Both the position numbers and the translations under genes were made by a program. The notes beneath the pieces are model-generated. The model was not told the DNA's origin. It made no database searches and saw only the letters and a list, made by a program, of their open reading frames with translations. This document shows positions 52,280 to 62,112 of a stretch of 64,000 nucleotides of DNA, in pieces. The stretch spans positions 62,001 through 126,000 of the forward strand of contig JAQGJK010000012.1 of NCBI GenBank assembly GCA_028290665.1, read 5' to 3'. Every line of letters starts with the position of its first letter. Position 1 is the first letter of the stretch. This DNA comes from Devosia sp. (GTDB lineage Bacteria; Pseudomonadota; Alphaproteobacteria; Rhizobiales; Devosiaceae).

Positions 52280-52307
52280 TTGGCAGGGCGGTCGCGCCCT
52301 GCCCCTG

Positions 52308-53150
52308 CTAGCGTGCCTCGGCAAGAATCGCCACGCTGCGGAGCGATCCGCTGATCAGGCTGGCGATGTAATTGCGGCGCCTCTCACTGAAATCGGCCCC
52401 GAGGACAACTTCGTTGACCGCCACCAGGGCGGGCGGCGGCGCGGCACCGGCGGCTTGCGCGCGCGCCGCGACTTCGAGGTGCGCGGCGGTCTCGTCGACG
52501 ACGTCGAGACAATTGAAACCAGCGGCCATAAAGCCGTCGCGGAGGTCTTCCTCGGAACCGACGTGGCTCCGTTCCGGATCGACAGCCCAGGGCAACGGAA
52601 ACTTCGGCGCGCCGGTGCCGGCGACAACTTCGGTCCACAGCAGGCGCCCACCAGGCCTCAACACCCGACGAATTTCCCGCAGCACCGCCGGTTTGTCGGC
52701 AAGGTTCATGCCGACGTAAAAACAGATCGCCGCATCGAATTTCGCGTCCTCGAAGGGCAGTGTTGCCGCGTTGCCGAGCACGAAATCGACGGTGTCGGCA
52801 AGACCGACAAGTGCCGTCAACTCAGTCGCGGCGACAACGAAGTGCGGCGTCAGATCGATGCCGGTGACCCTGGCGCCGGTCGTCGCAGCGATATACCGGG
52901 CCGGCCCACCGACGCCACTGCCAATATCAAGCACATGGCTGACCGGCCCCGGCGCGAGGCGGGCGACATGATCGCGCGTCGCCGCCAGTTCGCGACCATG
53001 CAGTTGATCGTAGGGATAAAGCTGTTCCGCCGTAACGCCAGCCGCGATATCACCCCGCTCTGCCAGCGCCCCGAGAATGCGCGCGGTGATGGCCGAACTG
53101 GAATAGTGCGCAACGATGGCGTGGTCGGCGTCTGGTCCGGTGTCCGGCAT
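52308..53150 (-). CDS. Class I SAM-dependent methyltransferase
   Basis: GPVSHVLDIGSGVGGPARYIAATTGARVTGIDLTPHFVVAATELTALVGL...AAICFYVGMNLADKPAVLREIRRVLRPGGRLLWTEVV. Confidence 0.9.
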   Translation of the reverse strand: MPDTGPDADHAIVAHYSSSAITARILGALAERGDIAAGVTAEQLYPYDQLHGRELAATRDHVARLAPGPVSHVLDIGSGVGGPARYIAATTGARVTGIDLTPHFVVAATELTALVGLADTVDFVLGNAATLPFEDAKFDAAICFYVGMNLADKPAVLREIRRVLRPGGRLLWTEVVAGTGAPKFPLPWAVDPERSHVGSEEDLRDGFMAAGFNCLDVVDETAAHLEVAARAQAAGAAPPPALVAVNEVVLGADFSERRRNYIASLISGSLRSVAILAEAR

Positions 53151-53240
53151 GGCAATCTCCCTCCGGCCAAAGCCTAGGCCGTCCCGTCGCGAAAGGCGAC
53201 TGGCTGTCGGGAATGCTGAAACTGCGGATACCGGGCGCAC

Positions 53241-53268
53241 AAAAAGGGGGCACCTCGCGGCGCCCCTT
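53241..53268 (-). terminator. Rho-independent terminator of the MFS gene
   Basis: Minus-strand RNA GGGGCGCC-gcga-GGTGCCCC followed by CUUUUU just after the stop of 53291..54784. Confidence 0.7.
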
Positions 53269-53290
53269 CTCACTGTTCAATGGCGAGAAT

Positions 53291-54784
53291 TCACGCCTCG
53301 ACCAACACCGGCTCAGCAGCCGCCCGCTGTCCCGGCTGACTGCCGCCGCGCTTGAAGAAGCCGGCGAGCAGCAGGACCAGGGCGAACGAGCCGATGACGT
53401 ACCAGAGCGCCAGGGCCGAGGCCGAGGCGAAGGCCGCCTGCGGCGTGCTGCCAGTGGCGAAGGTGTTGCCGAGATTGGTGAAGAAGATCTGCCCGATCAG
53501 CGCCACGCCGAGTGCGCCGCCCACCTGCTGGAAGGCCTGCAACGCCCCTGAACCGGCACCCGCGTCGCGGGGCGGTACGTTCGAAAGCACCAGTTGGAAC
53601 AGCGACGAGAAACCGAGGCCGAGACCGATGCCGGCGATCAGCAGCGGCGGCAGGAAAGCCCAATGGTCGATCGTGTCGGTCACACCGGCGATATAGAAAT
53701 GCAGCCAGCCAATGCCGAGAACCAGCAACGCGCCCGATGTCGCCAGCCGGGTGCGCAGGTAGTTGGAGCCGAAGCGTGCGGCGATGCCCGAGGCAAGCAG
53801 CACGCCAACGGAGAATGGCGTGTTGGTCAGGCCAGAGTTGAGCGGAGTGAACGCGAAACCGCCCTGCAGCAGCAGCGAGATCACCATGAACATGCCCGGA
53901 ATGCCCGAGGCGAAAATGGTGGTGACGAAGGCGCCGAACATGAACTGCTTGTTGGTGATGAGGTCATAGTTCAGCAATTGCGGCTCGCCACGAGCGGCAC
54001 GGCCACGCGTCCACATGACGAACAGCCCGAGGATCACGACGCCGGCGGCGATCATGCCGAAGGCCCACAGCGGCCAGCCATAAGTCCGCCCTTCTACGAT
54101 GGGGAACACCACGGCGAAGATGCCGAGACCGAACAGGCCGATGCCGACATAATCATTCTTGAGGCCTGGATGGCCCGGTAGGCGCGGGATCAGGAAATAG
54201 CCGGCGATGACGGCGGCGATGCCGATCGGGATATTCACGAGGAAAATCGGCTGCCAGTCGAGGCCGAACAGATTGGCCGAAACCAGCACGCCGCCGAGGA
54301 TCGGGCCGCAGACCGAGGCAAGGCCCGCCGACAGGCCGAACAGCGAAAACGCCTGGCCGCGTTCTTCGGGCGGGAAGGTGACGGTGGCGATGGCCAGCAC
54401 CTGCGGCGTCATCATCGCGCCGGCAAGCCCCTGAATGACGCGGGCAAAGATCAAAAATTCGATGTTGGGCGACAGCCCGCATAGCGCCGAAGCGGCGGTA
54501 AAAGCCCCGACGCCCCAGAGAAACAGTTTGGTGCGGCCGAGAATGTCACCCAGCCGGCCGAACGGCAGCAGTCCAAGCGCAAAGGCCAGGATGTAGGCGG
54601 CAATTACCCATTCGATCTGGGTCGCGGAGGCCTTGAGCCCGGTCTGCATGCTGGGCAGCGCGACGTTGACGATGGTCACGTCGATGAGATTCATGAAATT
54701 GGCGATGAGCAGCACGAACAGCGCCAGCCAGCGGCGCGGATCGGCGGTTTCGGCGGTGACGGCCGCAAAGGGTGGCGATGACAT
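53291..54784 (-). CDS. MFS transporter, DHA2 family
   Basis: NFMNLIDVTIVNVALPSMQTGLKASATQIEWVIAAYILAFALGLLPFGRLGDILGRTKLF; about 14 TM segments. Confidence 0.93.
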   Translation of the reverse strand: MSSPPFAAVTAETADPRRWLALFVLLIANFMNLIDVTIVNVALPSMQTGLKASATQIEWVIAAYILAFALGLLPFGRLGDILGRTKLFLWGVGAFTAASALCGLSPNIEFLIFARVIQGLAGAMMTPQVLAIATVTFPPEERGQAFSLFGLSAGLASVCGPILGGVLVSANLFGLDWQPIFLVNIPIGIAAVIAGYFLIPRLPGHPGLKNDYVGIGLFGLGIFAVVFPIVEGRTYGWPLWAFGMIAAGVVILGLFVMWTRGRAARGEPQLLNYDLITNKQFMFGAFVTTIFASGIPGMFMVISLLLQGGFAFTPLNSGLTNTPFSVGVLLASGIAARFGSNYLRTRLATSGALLVLGIGWLHFYIAGVTDTIDHWAFLPPLLIAGIGLGLGFSSLFQLVLSNVPPRDAGAGSGALQAFQQVGGALGVALIGQIFFTNLGNTFATGSTPQAAFASASALALWYVIGSFALVLLLAGFFKRGGSQPGQRAAAEPVLVEA

Positions 54785-54792
54785 GGTTTAGG

Positions 54793-55410
54793 CTATCCTT
54801 GGAGTGCGATTGGCGGTGTAAAAGCGTGTTCGAGTTGAGTAAAAACGGCGTCGATGCTGGCGCTGAAATCTGTCCAGGCGCGCCAGAAATCGGACAGCGT
54901 GCCAGTCACGATCAGCGCCGCCGCATGCGGATCGACATCGGGGCGGAACGAGCCGTCGCGAATGCCGAGGCGGAAGATGTCGACGAACTGGTTGCGCCAG
55001 AAATCATAGAGCGGCAGCATGATTTCGCCGATCACCGGATCGCGGCGACCGCGTTCGACCAGTTCGGTCAGGATGATGATCAGTTCGGGGGTCTCGGTGA
55101 CGATCTCGCGGAATTCCTCAAATTCGAGGCGCAGGACTTCGAGACCGGTCTTGCCGTCGCGCGGCCGGCGCATTGCCTGCGCCCTGAAATCATGGCGAAT
55201 GGTTTCGGCGACCAGCGCGATCAGCGCTTCCTTGGTCGGCACATGATAATGCAGCGTCGCGATATTGATGCCGACGCGCTCGGCGATGTCGCGGGTGCGA
55301 AGGCCCTCGACGCCTTTTTCAATGATCAGGGCGCGCGCCGCCAGACCGATGGCGACACGCCGCTCGGCAGTGGACTCTCGTCTTGGGAGGTTGGGCGGGC
55401 AAGCATGCAT
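54793..55410 (-). CDS. TetR family transcriptional regulator
   Basis: AIGLAARALIIEKGVEGLRTRDIAERVGINIATLHYHVPTKEALIALVAETI HTH; directly upstream of the MFS gene. Confidence 0.9.
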   Translation of the reverse strand: MHACPPNLPRRESTAERRVAIGLAARALIIEKGVEGLRTRDIAERVGINIATLHYHVPTKEALIALVAETIRHDFRAQAMRRPRDGKTGLEVLRLEFEEFREIVTETPELIIILTELVERGRRDPVIGEIMLPLYDFWRNQFVDIFRLGIRDGSFRPDVDPHAAALIVTGTLSDFWRAWTDFSASIDAVFTQLEHAFTPPIALQG

Positions 55411-55510
55411 CGGCGGGGGATACGCCTTGCCCGAGAATCAATCAATCACTTGATTGAGAAAGTCTGCCATGCGGAATGGTTGACGCACGAAGCGCGCAAG
55501 GCAACGTCAA

Positions 55511-56257
55511 TCAGCGCGGTTCGCGGACCCGGTGCAGGTAGATATCGTCGAACTCCGCCAGTTTCCGCAACGCCTCGCGATCGAGCAATTTGACCGTACT
55601 GCCCTGCCAGGACAACAGCGCGCGGGACCGCAGCTCCTGCAGGACGCGATTGGTGTGGACCGGCGACAAGCCAAGCATGTCGCCGAGATCCTGCTGGGTA
55701 ATCGGCAGGTCGATGGTGTCGTTACCGTCGCGGCCAATTGCCTCCAGGCGCACGTGAATTTCGCAGAACAGATGCGCCATCCGCACAATTGCCGAGCGGC
55801 GGCCGAGCCCCACGGCCCATTCCCGGGTAATCGCGGCGTCGATCAAAGTCAGCAGCCACAGCATTCGCGTCAGATGCGGGAATTGCTCGGTAATCGCGAT
55901 CAACGCAGCGTGCGGCATCTTGGCGATGACCACCCGGGTCAGGGCCCCGACCGAATGGTCCATTTCTTTCAGCGGAAAGCTGTGCAGATCGACAAAATCT
56001 CCGGCAATGTGCAGTGCTACGATCTGGCGCGCGCCGTTTTGCAGCAGCCGATACCGAAACGCCAAGCCGTCGAGCAGCAGGGTACTGACACCCGGGCGAT
56101 CGCCTTCGTTGACGAGATCGCTGCCTTCCGGCAGTATTTCACTCGGCAGCAAGGCGGCCTCCAAGGCAGCGCGCTCCTCTGGCATGATCCTGTCGTGTTG
56201 CTCCAGCCGCAGAAAAAACGCGTCGAGCAGAGGCCAGTGTCGATCGTTGCGCTGCAT
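55511..56257 (-). CDS. Crp/Fnr family transcriptional regulator
   Basis: ILPEGSDLVNEGDRPGVSTLLLDGLAFRYRLLQNGARQIVALHIAGDFVDLHSF...LPITQQDLGDMLGLSPVHTNRVLQELRSRALLSWQGSTVKLLD. Confidence 0.9.
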   Translation of the reverse strand: MQRNDRHWPLLDAFFLRLEQHDRIMPEERAALEAALLPSEILPEGSDLVNEGDRPGVSTLLLDGLAFRYRLLQNGARQIVALHIAGDFVDLHSFPLKEMDHSVGALTRVVIAKMPHAALIAITEQFPHLTRMLWLLTLIDAAITREWAVGLGRRSAIVRMAHLFCEIHVRLEAIGRDGNDTIDLPITQQDLGDMLGLSPVHTNRVLQELRSRALLSWQGSTVKLLDREALRKLAEFDDIYLHRVREPR

Positions 56258-56378
56258 GGAAACCCCGTCCGGCACGCATAACGCCAAGGCTGAATGCAGG
56301 TTGCGAATGGCGTTTGTGGACGCGCAACTGGTTCCACTGTCGAGCATTGTAATTCGACGAACGGTTCCGGTGCCGGCG

Positions 56379-56663
56379 ATGCCACGCTTCTTCTTTGATT
56401 ATCGAGCGGGCGACGCTTTCTATCGTGATGATGTCGGGCTCGAATTCGAAACTGTCGGACAGGCAGTACGAGAAGCCAAGCAGGCCATTGGCGAGGCTAC
56501 GGCAGATGCCCTCAAAAGTGCGGATTCGCTATCGCTGATCATCGACATCCGGAGTGAAACCGGTGAAGTCGTGCATTCGTTGGTTAGCGTGGCCACAGTA
56601 CTGCCGACGATCGTGTCGTCAACCACGCCGACTGGCGATCTACCAGCCAAGGCCGCTGGCTAG
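56379..56663 (+). CDS. DUF6894-like small protein
   Basis: 94 aa: MPRFFFDYRAGDAFYRDDVGLEFETVGQAVREAKQAIGEATADAL...IDIRSETGEVVHSL. Confidence 0.65.
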   Translation: MPRFFFDYRAGDAFYRDDVGLEFETVGQAVREAKQAIGEATADALKSADSLSLIIDIRSETGEVVHSLVSVATVLPTIVSSTTPTGDLPAKAAG

Positions 56664-56748
56664 TAGTGCTGCACCCCGCTCAGCCCACCATTCACCCCGC
56701 GTTCACCGACCAACTGGGATAGGGCGGGGGTAATCACGGGGCATTCCG

Positions 56749-58254
56749 ATGCGGCAATATCTGAGCGGGCTGGTGGCGTTGTGCGTGGCATTGCCACTGG
56801 CCCATGGATCGGCGCTGGCAGCGGGCAATGCGGCGGAGCTGATCGCGCAATGCGATGTGCTGACCGGTTCCCCCTATGACGAATTGCTGCCCGAAGACTT
56901 TTCGCCGGTGCCGTTCGCCTTCATCGATGCTGACGCAGCAAACCTCGCCTGCGCCGCCGCGGCGGCGACCGGTGAGGCGCCGTTGCGGACACAGTACGGC
57001 TGGGGCCGGGCGCTCGATGCGGCGGGCGATTTCGTCGGCGCCTACAATGCCTACCGCATTGCGGCGGACGGGGGCTACCCGATGGCGATGCGGGCGCTCG
57101 GCGTCCTGCTCGCCGAGGGCACTGGTGTCGCGGAGGCCGATGCCGCGGCGTTCGACTGGTTCCAGCGCGCCGCTGCCGCCGGCTCGGTCGTGGCTTTGTC
57201 AGATCTCGGTTATGCTTACGCCAATGGCGAGGGGGTCGAGGTCGACGATGCGGTTGCGCTCGACTACTTCGAACGCGCCGCGGCGGCCGGCATCGACTCG
57301 GCACTGACCTATCTCGGCTATATGTACACCGGCGGCATTGGCGTCGGCCGCGACGATGCCAAAGGCGTTGCCTATTACGAGGCGGCGGCGGACCTCGAGG
57401 ATGCCGAAGCACTGCTGGCGCTCGGCCTCATGCACTACAGCGGCACCAGTGGACTTGCCGTCGACAGCGACCTTGCCCGTTCGTTGCTGCAGCGTGCCGT
57501 CGACCAGGGCAGCACCGACGCCATGGAAGTCCTCGGAGCGATGTACCTGCCGAGCAGGGGGCTCGAACCCGACGCCGACCTCGCCGCCTTCTGGTTCGAC
57601 CGCGCCGTCGAGGGCCGCGACGCCTACCAGATCATCGAAAGCGGCAACCGCTTTGAATATGCCAATGCCGGCTACCCGCGCGACGAATATGCCGCGGCAG
57701 AACTCTATCGCCGCGCCGCGGCGCTCGGCGGTGGCGAGGGCTATTACCAACTCGGCCGGATGCTGTACGACTACCCGCAACTCGACCCGGACCCGTTCGC
57801 CTCCGAGGGGTATTTCGAACGGGCGTTCCAGTTCGGCGATTTGAGCTACGCCTACCAAGTCGGCACCTTTTACGAAACCGTCGGGCTGCGTGACGAGGCC
57901 TTGCGCTGGTATGAACGGGGCGCCGGCGCCGGCGATGTCGGAGCTATCCTCCGGCTGGCACTGTCCTATCATTTCGGTCTCGCCGTCGATGCCCAGCCAG
58001 CGAAGGCCGCGGGTCTCTACGAACAGGCGGCGGTGCTTGGCGGCGGGGAGGCCATGCTGCACATCGCTTACGATTATTATTTCGGCACCGATGAGCTCGA
58101 CGATTACGAGCCCGATCTTGAAATGGCGCTCAGCTGGTTCAAGCGCGCCGAAGCAGCGGGGCAAACCGACGCCGTGCGCTATGTGGAAGTGATCAGTTCG
58201 GCGCTTTATGGCTTTACCGAGCAGCGCCGGGCCGACAAGACGCAACTGAACTGA
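56749..58254 (+). CDS. Secreted SEL1-like repeat (TPR) protein
   Basis: Signal peptide; repeated A-x-x-x-Y-x-x-A-A-x-x-G motifs (YYEAAADLEDAEALLALGLMHYSGTSG, WFDRAVEGRDAY..., LYEQAAVLGGGEAMLHIAYDYYFG). Confidence 0.88.
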   Translation: MRQYLSGLVALCVALPLAHGSALAAGNAAELIAQCDVLTGSPYDELLPEDFSPVPFAFIDADAANLACAAAAATGEAPLRTQYGWGRALDAAGDFVGAYNAYRIAADGGYPMAMRALGVLLAEGTGVAEADAAAFDWFQRAAAAGSVVALSDLGYAYANGEGVEVDDAVALDYFERAAAAGIDSALTYLGYMYTGGIGVGRDDAKGVAYYEAAADLEDAEALLALGLMHYSGTSGLAVDSDLARSLLQRAVDQGSTDAMEVLGAMYLPSRGLEPDADLAAFWFDRAVEGRDAYQIIESGNRFEYANAGYPRDEYAAAELYRRAAALGGGEGYYQLGRMLYDYPQLDPDPFASEGYFERAFQFGDLSYAYQVGTFYETVGLRDEALRWYERGAGAGDVGAILRLALSYHFGLAVDAQPAKAAGLYEQAAVLGGGEAMLHIAYDYYFGTDELDDYEPDLEMALSWFKRAEAAGQTDAVRYVEVISSALYGFTEQRRADKTQLN

Positions 58255-58353
58255 AAACAGTCACAATACTGCAGCAATTTCCGGCTTGAGCTTAGCGCCT
58301 CGTTCGTGTCGCTCAGGCACTTAGAAGTCACCCCGTTACCTCAAAGGATCAAG

Positions 58354-59673
58354 ATGACGCCCGCCCGACTGCTTACCGTCTCGCTGCTGACTTCGGTGGC
58401 GCTGTTGCCACTGCCCGCTATTGCCCAAGATGCTGGGGATGCCGACGCGTTCCTCGATCGCGTCGCCGCGACCTTCGAGGTCCTCGGCTACACTATCGAT
58501 TTCGGCGATGCGACGATGGCTGGCGACACCATCACCGTCAAAGGTTTTTCCGCCTCGCTGGCCGCCATGCCCGATGCCGACCCGTTCACCACCGATGTCG
58601 AACTGACCTTCGAGGGCGTCGCCGAGACCGAGGATGGCGGCTATTCCGCCGAGGCGCTGACCGTCCCGACCATCGAGGGTGGCGATGACGATTTCGCGTA
58701 CAGCCTCGCCGGCATTGCGCTGTCGGACCTGTATTTCCCGGGCGGCGAAGCGACGATGCTCGACGGCATCGAGATGGTCGGCGGCGCCGAGGCGGGCCCG
58801 TTCGCCTTTTCGAACAAGGGCACCGACCTGATCACCATCGATTCGATTACCGCCGATTCCGAATTCGGCTTCGCCGACGACGATGCTGAAATCTCGAGCA
58901 TTACCTCGACAGTGGCGGTCGAGGGCATCACCCTCAACCTCGCTGACGCTCCCGACACCGAACCCGCGGTCATCGAGGCGTTCGGCGACGTCGTCACCGG
59001 CTCGATCCATCAGCAATCCAGCTGGGACTTAACCACCGGCGATCTCGCCATCAGCAATTTTGATATCACCGCCGACAATCTCGCGACGCTGTCGGGCGAT
59101 CTGTCGATCACCGGCTATACGCTGGCCGTGCTCGAAACCATGTCGAAAATGCAGGAAGAATCGGCCGGCATGACCCCCGAGCAGATGCAGCAGCAGCAGG
59201 CCACCGCCGGCATGGCGCTGCTGGCCCAACTTGGGCTCGGCGGCATTTCGCTGCGCCTCGACGATGCCTCGCTGACCAACAAGGTGCTGACCCTGATCAG
59301 CGACATGCAGGGAGCCAAGGTCGACGACTTCACGGCCGGTCTCGAAGGCATGCTCGCCGCAGTACTGCCGCCGGCGCTGGGCGACGAGTTCAATGGCGAG
59401 ATCAAGGACGCCGTCGCGACGTTCCTCGCCGATCCCCAGAGCCTCTACGTGGCGATTGCACCCGCAACGCCGGTCAACTTCGCCGTGCTGATGATGTCCG
59501 CCGGTCAGCCGCAGATGCTGATCGACATGCTCAACGTCACCATCAGCGCCAACGATACCGACATGGGCGTCGATGCCCCGGATGCGATGAGTGCTGACGA
59601 GGCACCCGTCGACGACGCGGCTGCTGCCGACGAAGAATCGACCGATCGCAGCAAGGACAAGGTCGGCAACTGA
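58354..59673 (+). CDS. Secreted acidic hypothetical protein
   Basis: 439 aa; signal peptide MTPARLLTVSLLTSVALLPLPAIAQDAGDAD; no recognised catalytic motif. Confidence 0.7.
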   Translation: MTPARLLTVSLLTSVALLPLPAIAQDAGDADAFLDRVAATFEVLGYTIDFGDATMAGDTITVKGFSASLAAMPDADPFTTDVELTFEGVAETEDGGYSAEALTVPTIEGGDDDFAYSLAGIALSDLYFPGGEATMLDGIEMVGGAEAGPFAFSNKGTDLITIDSITADSEFGFADDDAEISSITSTVAVEGITLNLADAPDTEPAVIEAFGDVVTGSIHQQSSWDLTTGDLAISNFDITADNLATLSGDLSITGYTLAVLETMSKMQEESAGMTPEQMQQQQATAGMALLAQLGLGGISLRLDDASLTNKVLTLISDMQGAKVDDFTAGLEGMLAAVLPPALGDEFNGEIKDAVATFLADPQSLYVAIAPATPVNFAVLMMSAGQPQMLIDMLNVTISANDTDMGVDAPDAMSADEAPVDDAAAADEESTDRSKDKVGN

Positions 59674-59780
59674 TCGCCGATCGTTCGTTGAACTGATCAA
59701 CAGCACCTCGCCGGGGCGTGATGCCGCCCCGGCGAACCGTGCTGATGCTCTTGCGCCGCGGTCATGCTAAACTCGACCCT

Positions 59781-60488
59781 ATGGACATCCCCGCACCCCT
59801 GCCCGTCCGCTCGCTCGCCCATGTCACCGACTGGGTGTTCGATCTCGACAACACGCTCTATCCGCGCACCTGCAATCTGTTCGCGCAGATCGACAGCCTG
59901 ATCACCGCCTATGTGATGGACGTCACCCAGCTCGAATTCGACGCCGCGCGGCTGTTGCAGAAATCCTATTACCGCAATTTCGGCACCACGCTGAACGGGC
60001 TGATGCAGCTTCACGAGGTCGATCCCGACCATTTCCTCAACACCGTGCACCGGATCGATTATTCACCCGTCGATCCGCACCCCGAACTCGCCGCGGCCAT
60101 CTCGGCGCTGCCGGGCCGCAAGTTCATCCTGACCAATGGCGATGTCGGCCATGCCCATGCCGTGCTCGGCCGGCTGGGTTCGCTCGGCGAGGTGTTCACC
60201 GACGTGTTCGACATCCGCGCCATGGCCTACAGGCCAAAACCCCTGCCCGAGGCCTATTCGGTGTTCCTCGCCAAGCACGGCATCGATGCGAACCGCTCGG
60301 CGATGTTCGACGACCTCGAAAAGAACCTCAAAGTCCCGCACGACACCGGCATGGTGACGGTCCAGGTGATCGCCGCCGACGATTTCGCGCACGCGCAGGT
60401 CGAGAGCTGGGAACTCGAACGCAGCGGCGCGGCGCATGTGCACCACACCACCGCCGACCTCGCCGGCTTCCTCCGCGCGCTGCCGTAA
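59781..60488 (+). CDS. Pyrimidine 5'-nucleotidase (HAD superfamily)
   Basis: WVFDLDNTLYPRTCNLFAQIDSLITAYV...FILTNGDVGHAHAVLGRLG...MAYRPKPLPEAYSVF...AMFDDLEKNLKVPHDTGMVTV. Confidence 0.92.
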   Translation: MDIPAPLPVRSLAHVTDWVFDLDNTLYPRTCNLFAQIDSLITAYVMDVTQLEFDAARLLQKSYYRNFGTTLNGLMQLHEVDPDHFLNTVHRIDYSPVDPHPELAAAISALPGRKFILTNGDVGHAHAVLGRLGSLGEVFTDVFDIRAMAYRPKPLPEAYSVFLAKHGIDANRSAMFDDLEKNLKVPHDTGMVTVQVIAADDFAHAQVESWELERSGAAHVHHTTADLAGFLRALP

Positions 60489-60527
60489 CCATTTCCACCG
60501 GATCGCCTCGACAGCCCGCCTGCGTAA

Positions 60528-60944
60528 ATGGTTAGTGCCGGGTTAACCACCGGCACCCGAGGAGCCATCTTGCGCAACGTCCTGCAACTGTTCACCGCGC
60601 TTGCCATCCTGCTCTCGGCGTATGCCTTCGCCGCACCGAGCGCCCGTGCCGAAACGCTGACCTTCGTCATCGAAAGCCAGGTCGACGATGTCTTGCGCCT
60701 CGAATTCTCCTCGACCTCGCGCCAGGTCTTCTGGCCCGCCGGCAACAAAAGCTGGGTGCTCGACGACTATGACGCCCACAGCTACAAACTGAGCTGCAAC
60801 CGCGGCGAGCAGGTCTGCTACGGCGCCTGGCAAACCGACGGCACCCTCCGCTGGGGCCGCGGCTACCGCGCCGACACCGCCTGTAAAACCTGCTGCTACA
60901 CCTGCAACGGCAGCACCACCAAGGTCATCCGCCTGACGTATTGA
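60528..60944 (+). CDS. Small secreted Cys-rich hypothetical protein
   Basis: Signal-like FTALAILLSAYAFAAPSARA; mature domain with CNRGEQVCYGAW and CKTCCYTCNG cysteine clusters; exact start uncertain. Confidence 0.6.
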   Translation: MVSAGLTTGTRGAILRNVLQLFTALAILLSAYAFAAPSARAETLTFVIESQVDDVLRLEFSSTSRQVFWPAGNKSWVLDDYDAHSYKLSCNRGEQVCYGAWQTDGTLRWGRGYRADTACKTCCYTCNGSTTKVIRLTY

Positions 60945-60965
60945 GGGCTGCGGGTTGGCGCCATG

Positions 60966-61119
60966 CCCTCGTGGTTCGAGAGTCGCTGCCGCTTCCACCT
61001 CACCATGAGGGCTGAGGGGGTGGCCGTCGTTAAGAAGCTGTAGATCGTCTCCTTCAACGACGCTCACTCTCACCCTCATGGTGAGGTGCGAGGCAAAGCC
61101 GAGCCTCGAACCACGAGGG
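60966..61119. repeat. Nested intergenic inverted repeat (palindromic element)
   Basis: Outer arms CCCTCGTGGTTCGAG (60966-60980)/CTCGAACCACGAGGG (61105-61119), inner arms CCTCACCATGAGGG (about 60998-61011)/CCCTCATGGTGAGG (61073-61086); both pairs are exact reverse complements. Confidence 0.8.
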
Positions 61120-61160
61120 TGAGCCACGGCGGTGACCCCGTGCTGCCCCCGCTATGCCCC

Positions 61161-62009
61161 CTAACCCAACTCCACCACCGGCAGCCCATAAAACTCCCGC
61201 ACCACTTCCCATCCATCCGCCGCATCGTCCACCACGCTGAACAGCTTGGTATCATCCGGCCCGATGGTCCCCGCTTCCGCCAGCGCGTCGAAGTTGATGA
61301 TCTTTCGCCAGAACTCCGTGCCGAACAGCAGCACCGGGATGCGCTTCATGCGGCCGGTCTGGATCAGCGTGATGGTCTCGAAAAACTCGTCGAGCGTGCC
61401 GAAACCGCCCGGAAAGATCGCCACGGCCTTGGCGCGCAGCAGGAAATGAATCTTCCGCGTCGCGAAATAGTGGAAATTGAAGCACAGCTCCGGCGTCACA
61501 TAGGCGTTGGGTGCCTGCTCGTGCGGCAACACGATGTTGAGCCCGATCGAGGGCGCGCCGACTTCCGAAGCACCGCGATTGCCGGCTTCCATCACCCCCG
61601 GTCCGCCGCCGGTGACGACGACATATTCCTTGAACGCCAGCGCCTTGGCGGTCAGCGAGGCGTATTGCGCGAACAGCCGCGCCTCGGTGTAGTAGCGGCT
61701 GGCGATCTCTAGGTTGCGCTTCTGCGTCTCGTTGCGCGCCGCCCAGGCATCCTTGCCGGGCTCCGGGATGCGGGCGCCGCCGAACAGCACCACGGTCGAG
61801 TTGATCCCCGCCTCGCGCAGCCGAAACTCCGGCTTCAGGTATTCGAGCTGGAAGCGCACGCCACGGATATCTTCCGAGGTCATGAACTCCTCGTCCGAGA
61901 ACGCCAGCTTGAAGGTCGAGGAGGCGGTTTGCGGCGTGTGCGGCGCCGCCTTGATCGCCTTGACGTCTTCGAGCGAGGTGCGCAGCGGCGTCTGCCGGCG
62001 TTTGGCCAT
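61161..62009 (-). CDS. TIGR00730/LOG family Rossmann-fold protein
   Basis: YVVVTGGGPGVMEAGNRGASEVGAPSIGLNIVLPHEQ...AIFPGGFGTLDEFFETITLIQTGRMKRIPVLLFG (GGGPGxMExxxxGA, PGGxGTxxE). Confidence 0.92.
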   Translation of the reverse strand: MAKRRQTPLRTSLEDVKAIKAAPHTPQTASSTFKLAFSDEEFMTSEDIRGVRFQLEYLKPEFRLREAGINSTVVLFGGARIPEPGKDAWAARNETQKRNLEIASRYYTEARLFAQYASLTAKALAFKEYVVVTGGGPGVMEAGNRGASEVGAPSIGLNIVLPHEQAPNAYVTPELCFNFHYFATRKIHFLLRAKAVAIFPGGFGTLDEFFETITLIQTGRMKRIPVLLFGTEFWRKIINFDALAEAGTIGPDDTKLFSVVDDAADGWEVVREFYGLPVVELG

Positions 62010-62112
62010 GCTGGTATTCCCGAACCTGTTTGCTGCCGAGACTATTAGCACTCGGTTAAGGATGCATGCGCCGCCACAATTCGGCACCGCATCATTGCGT
62101 CCTGTCGCTGCC

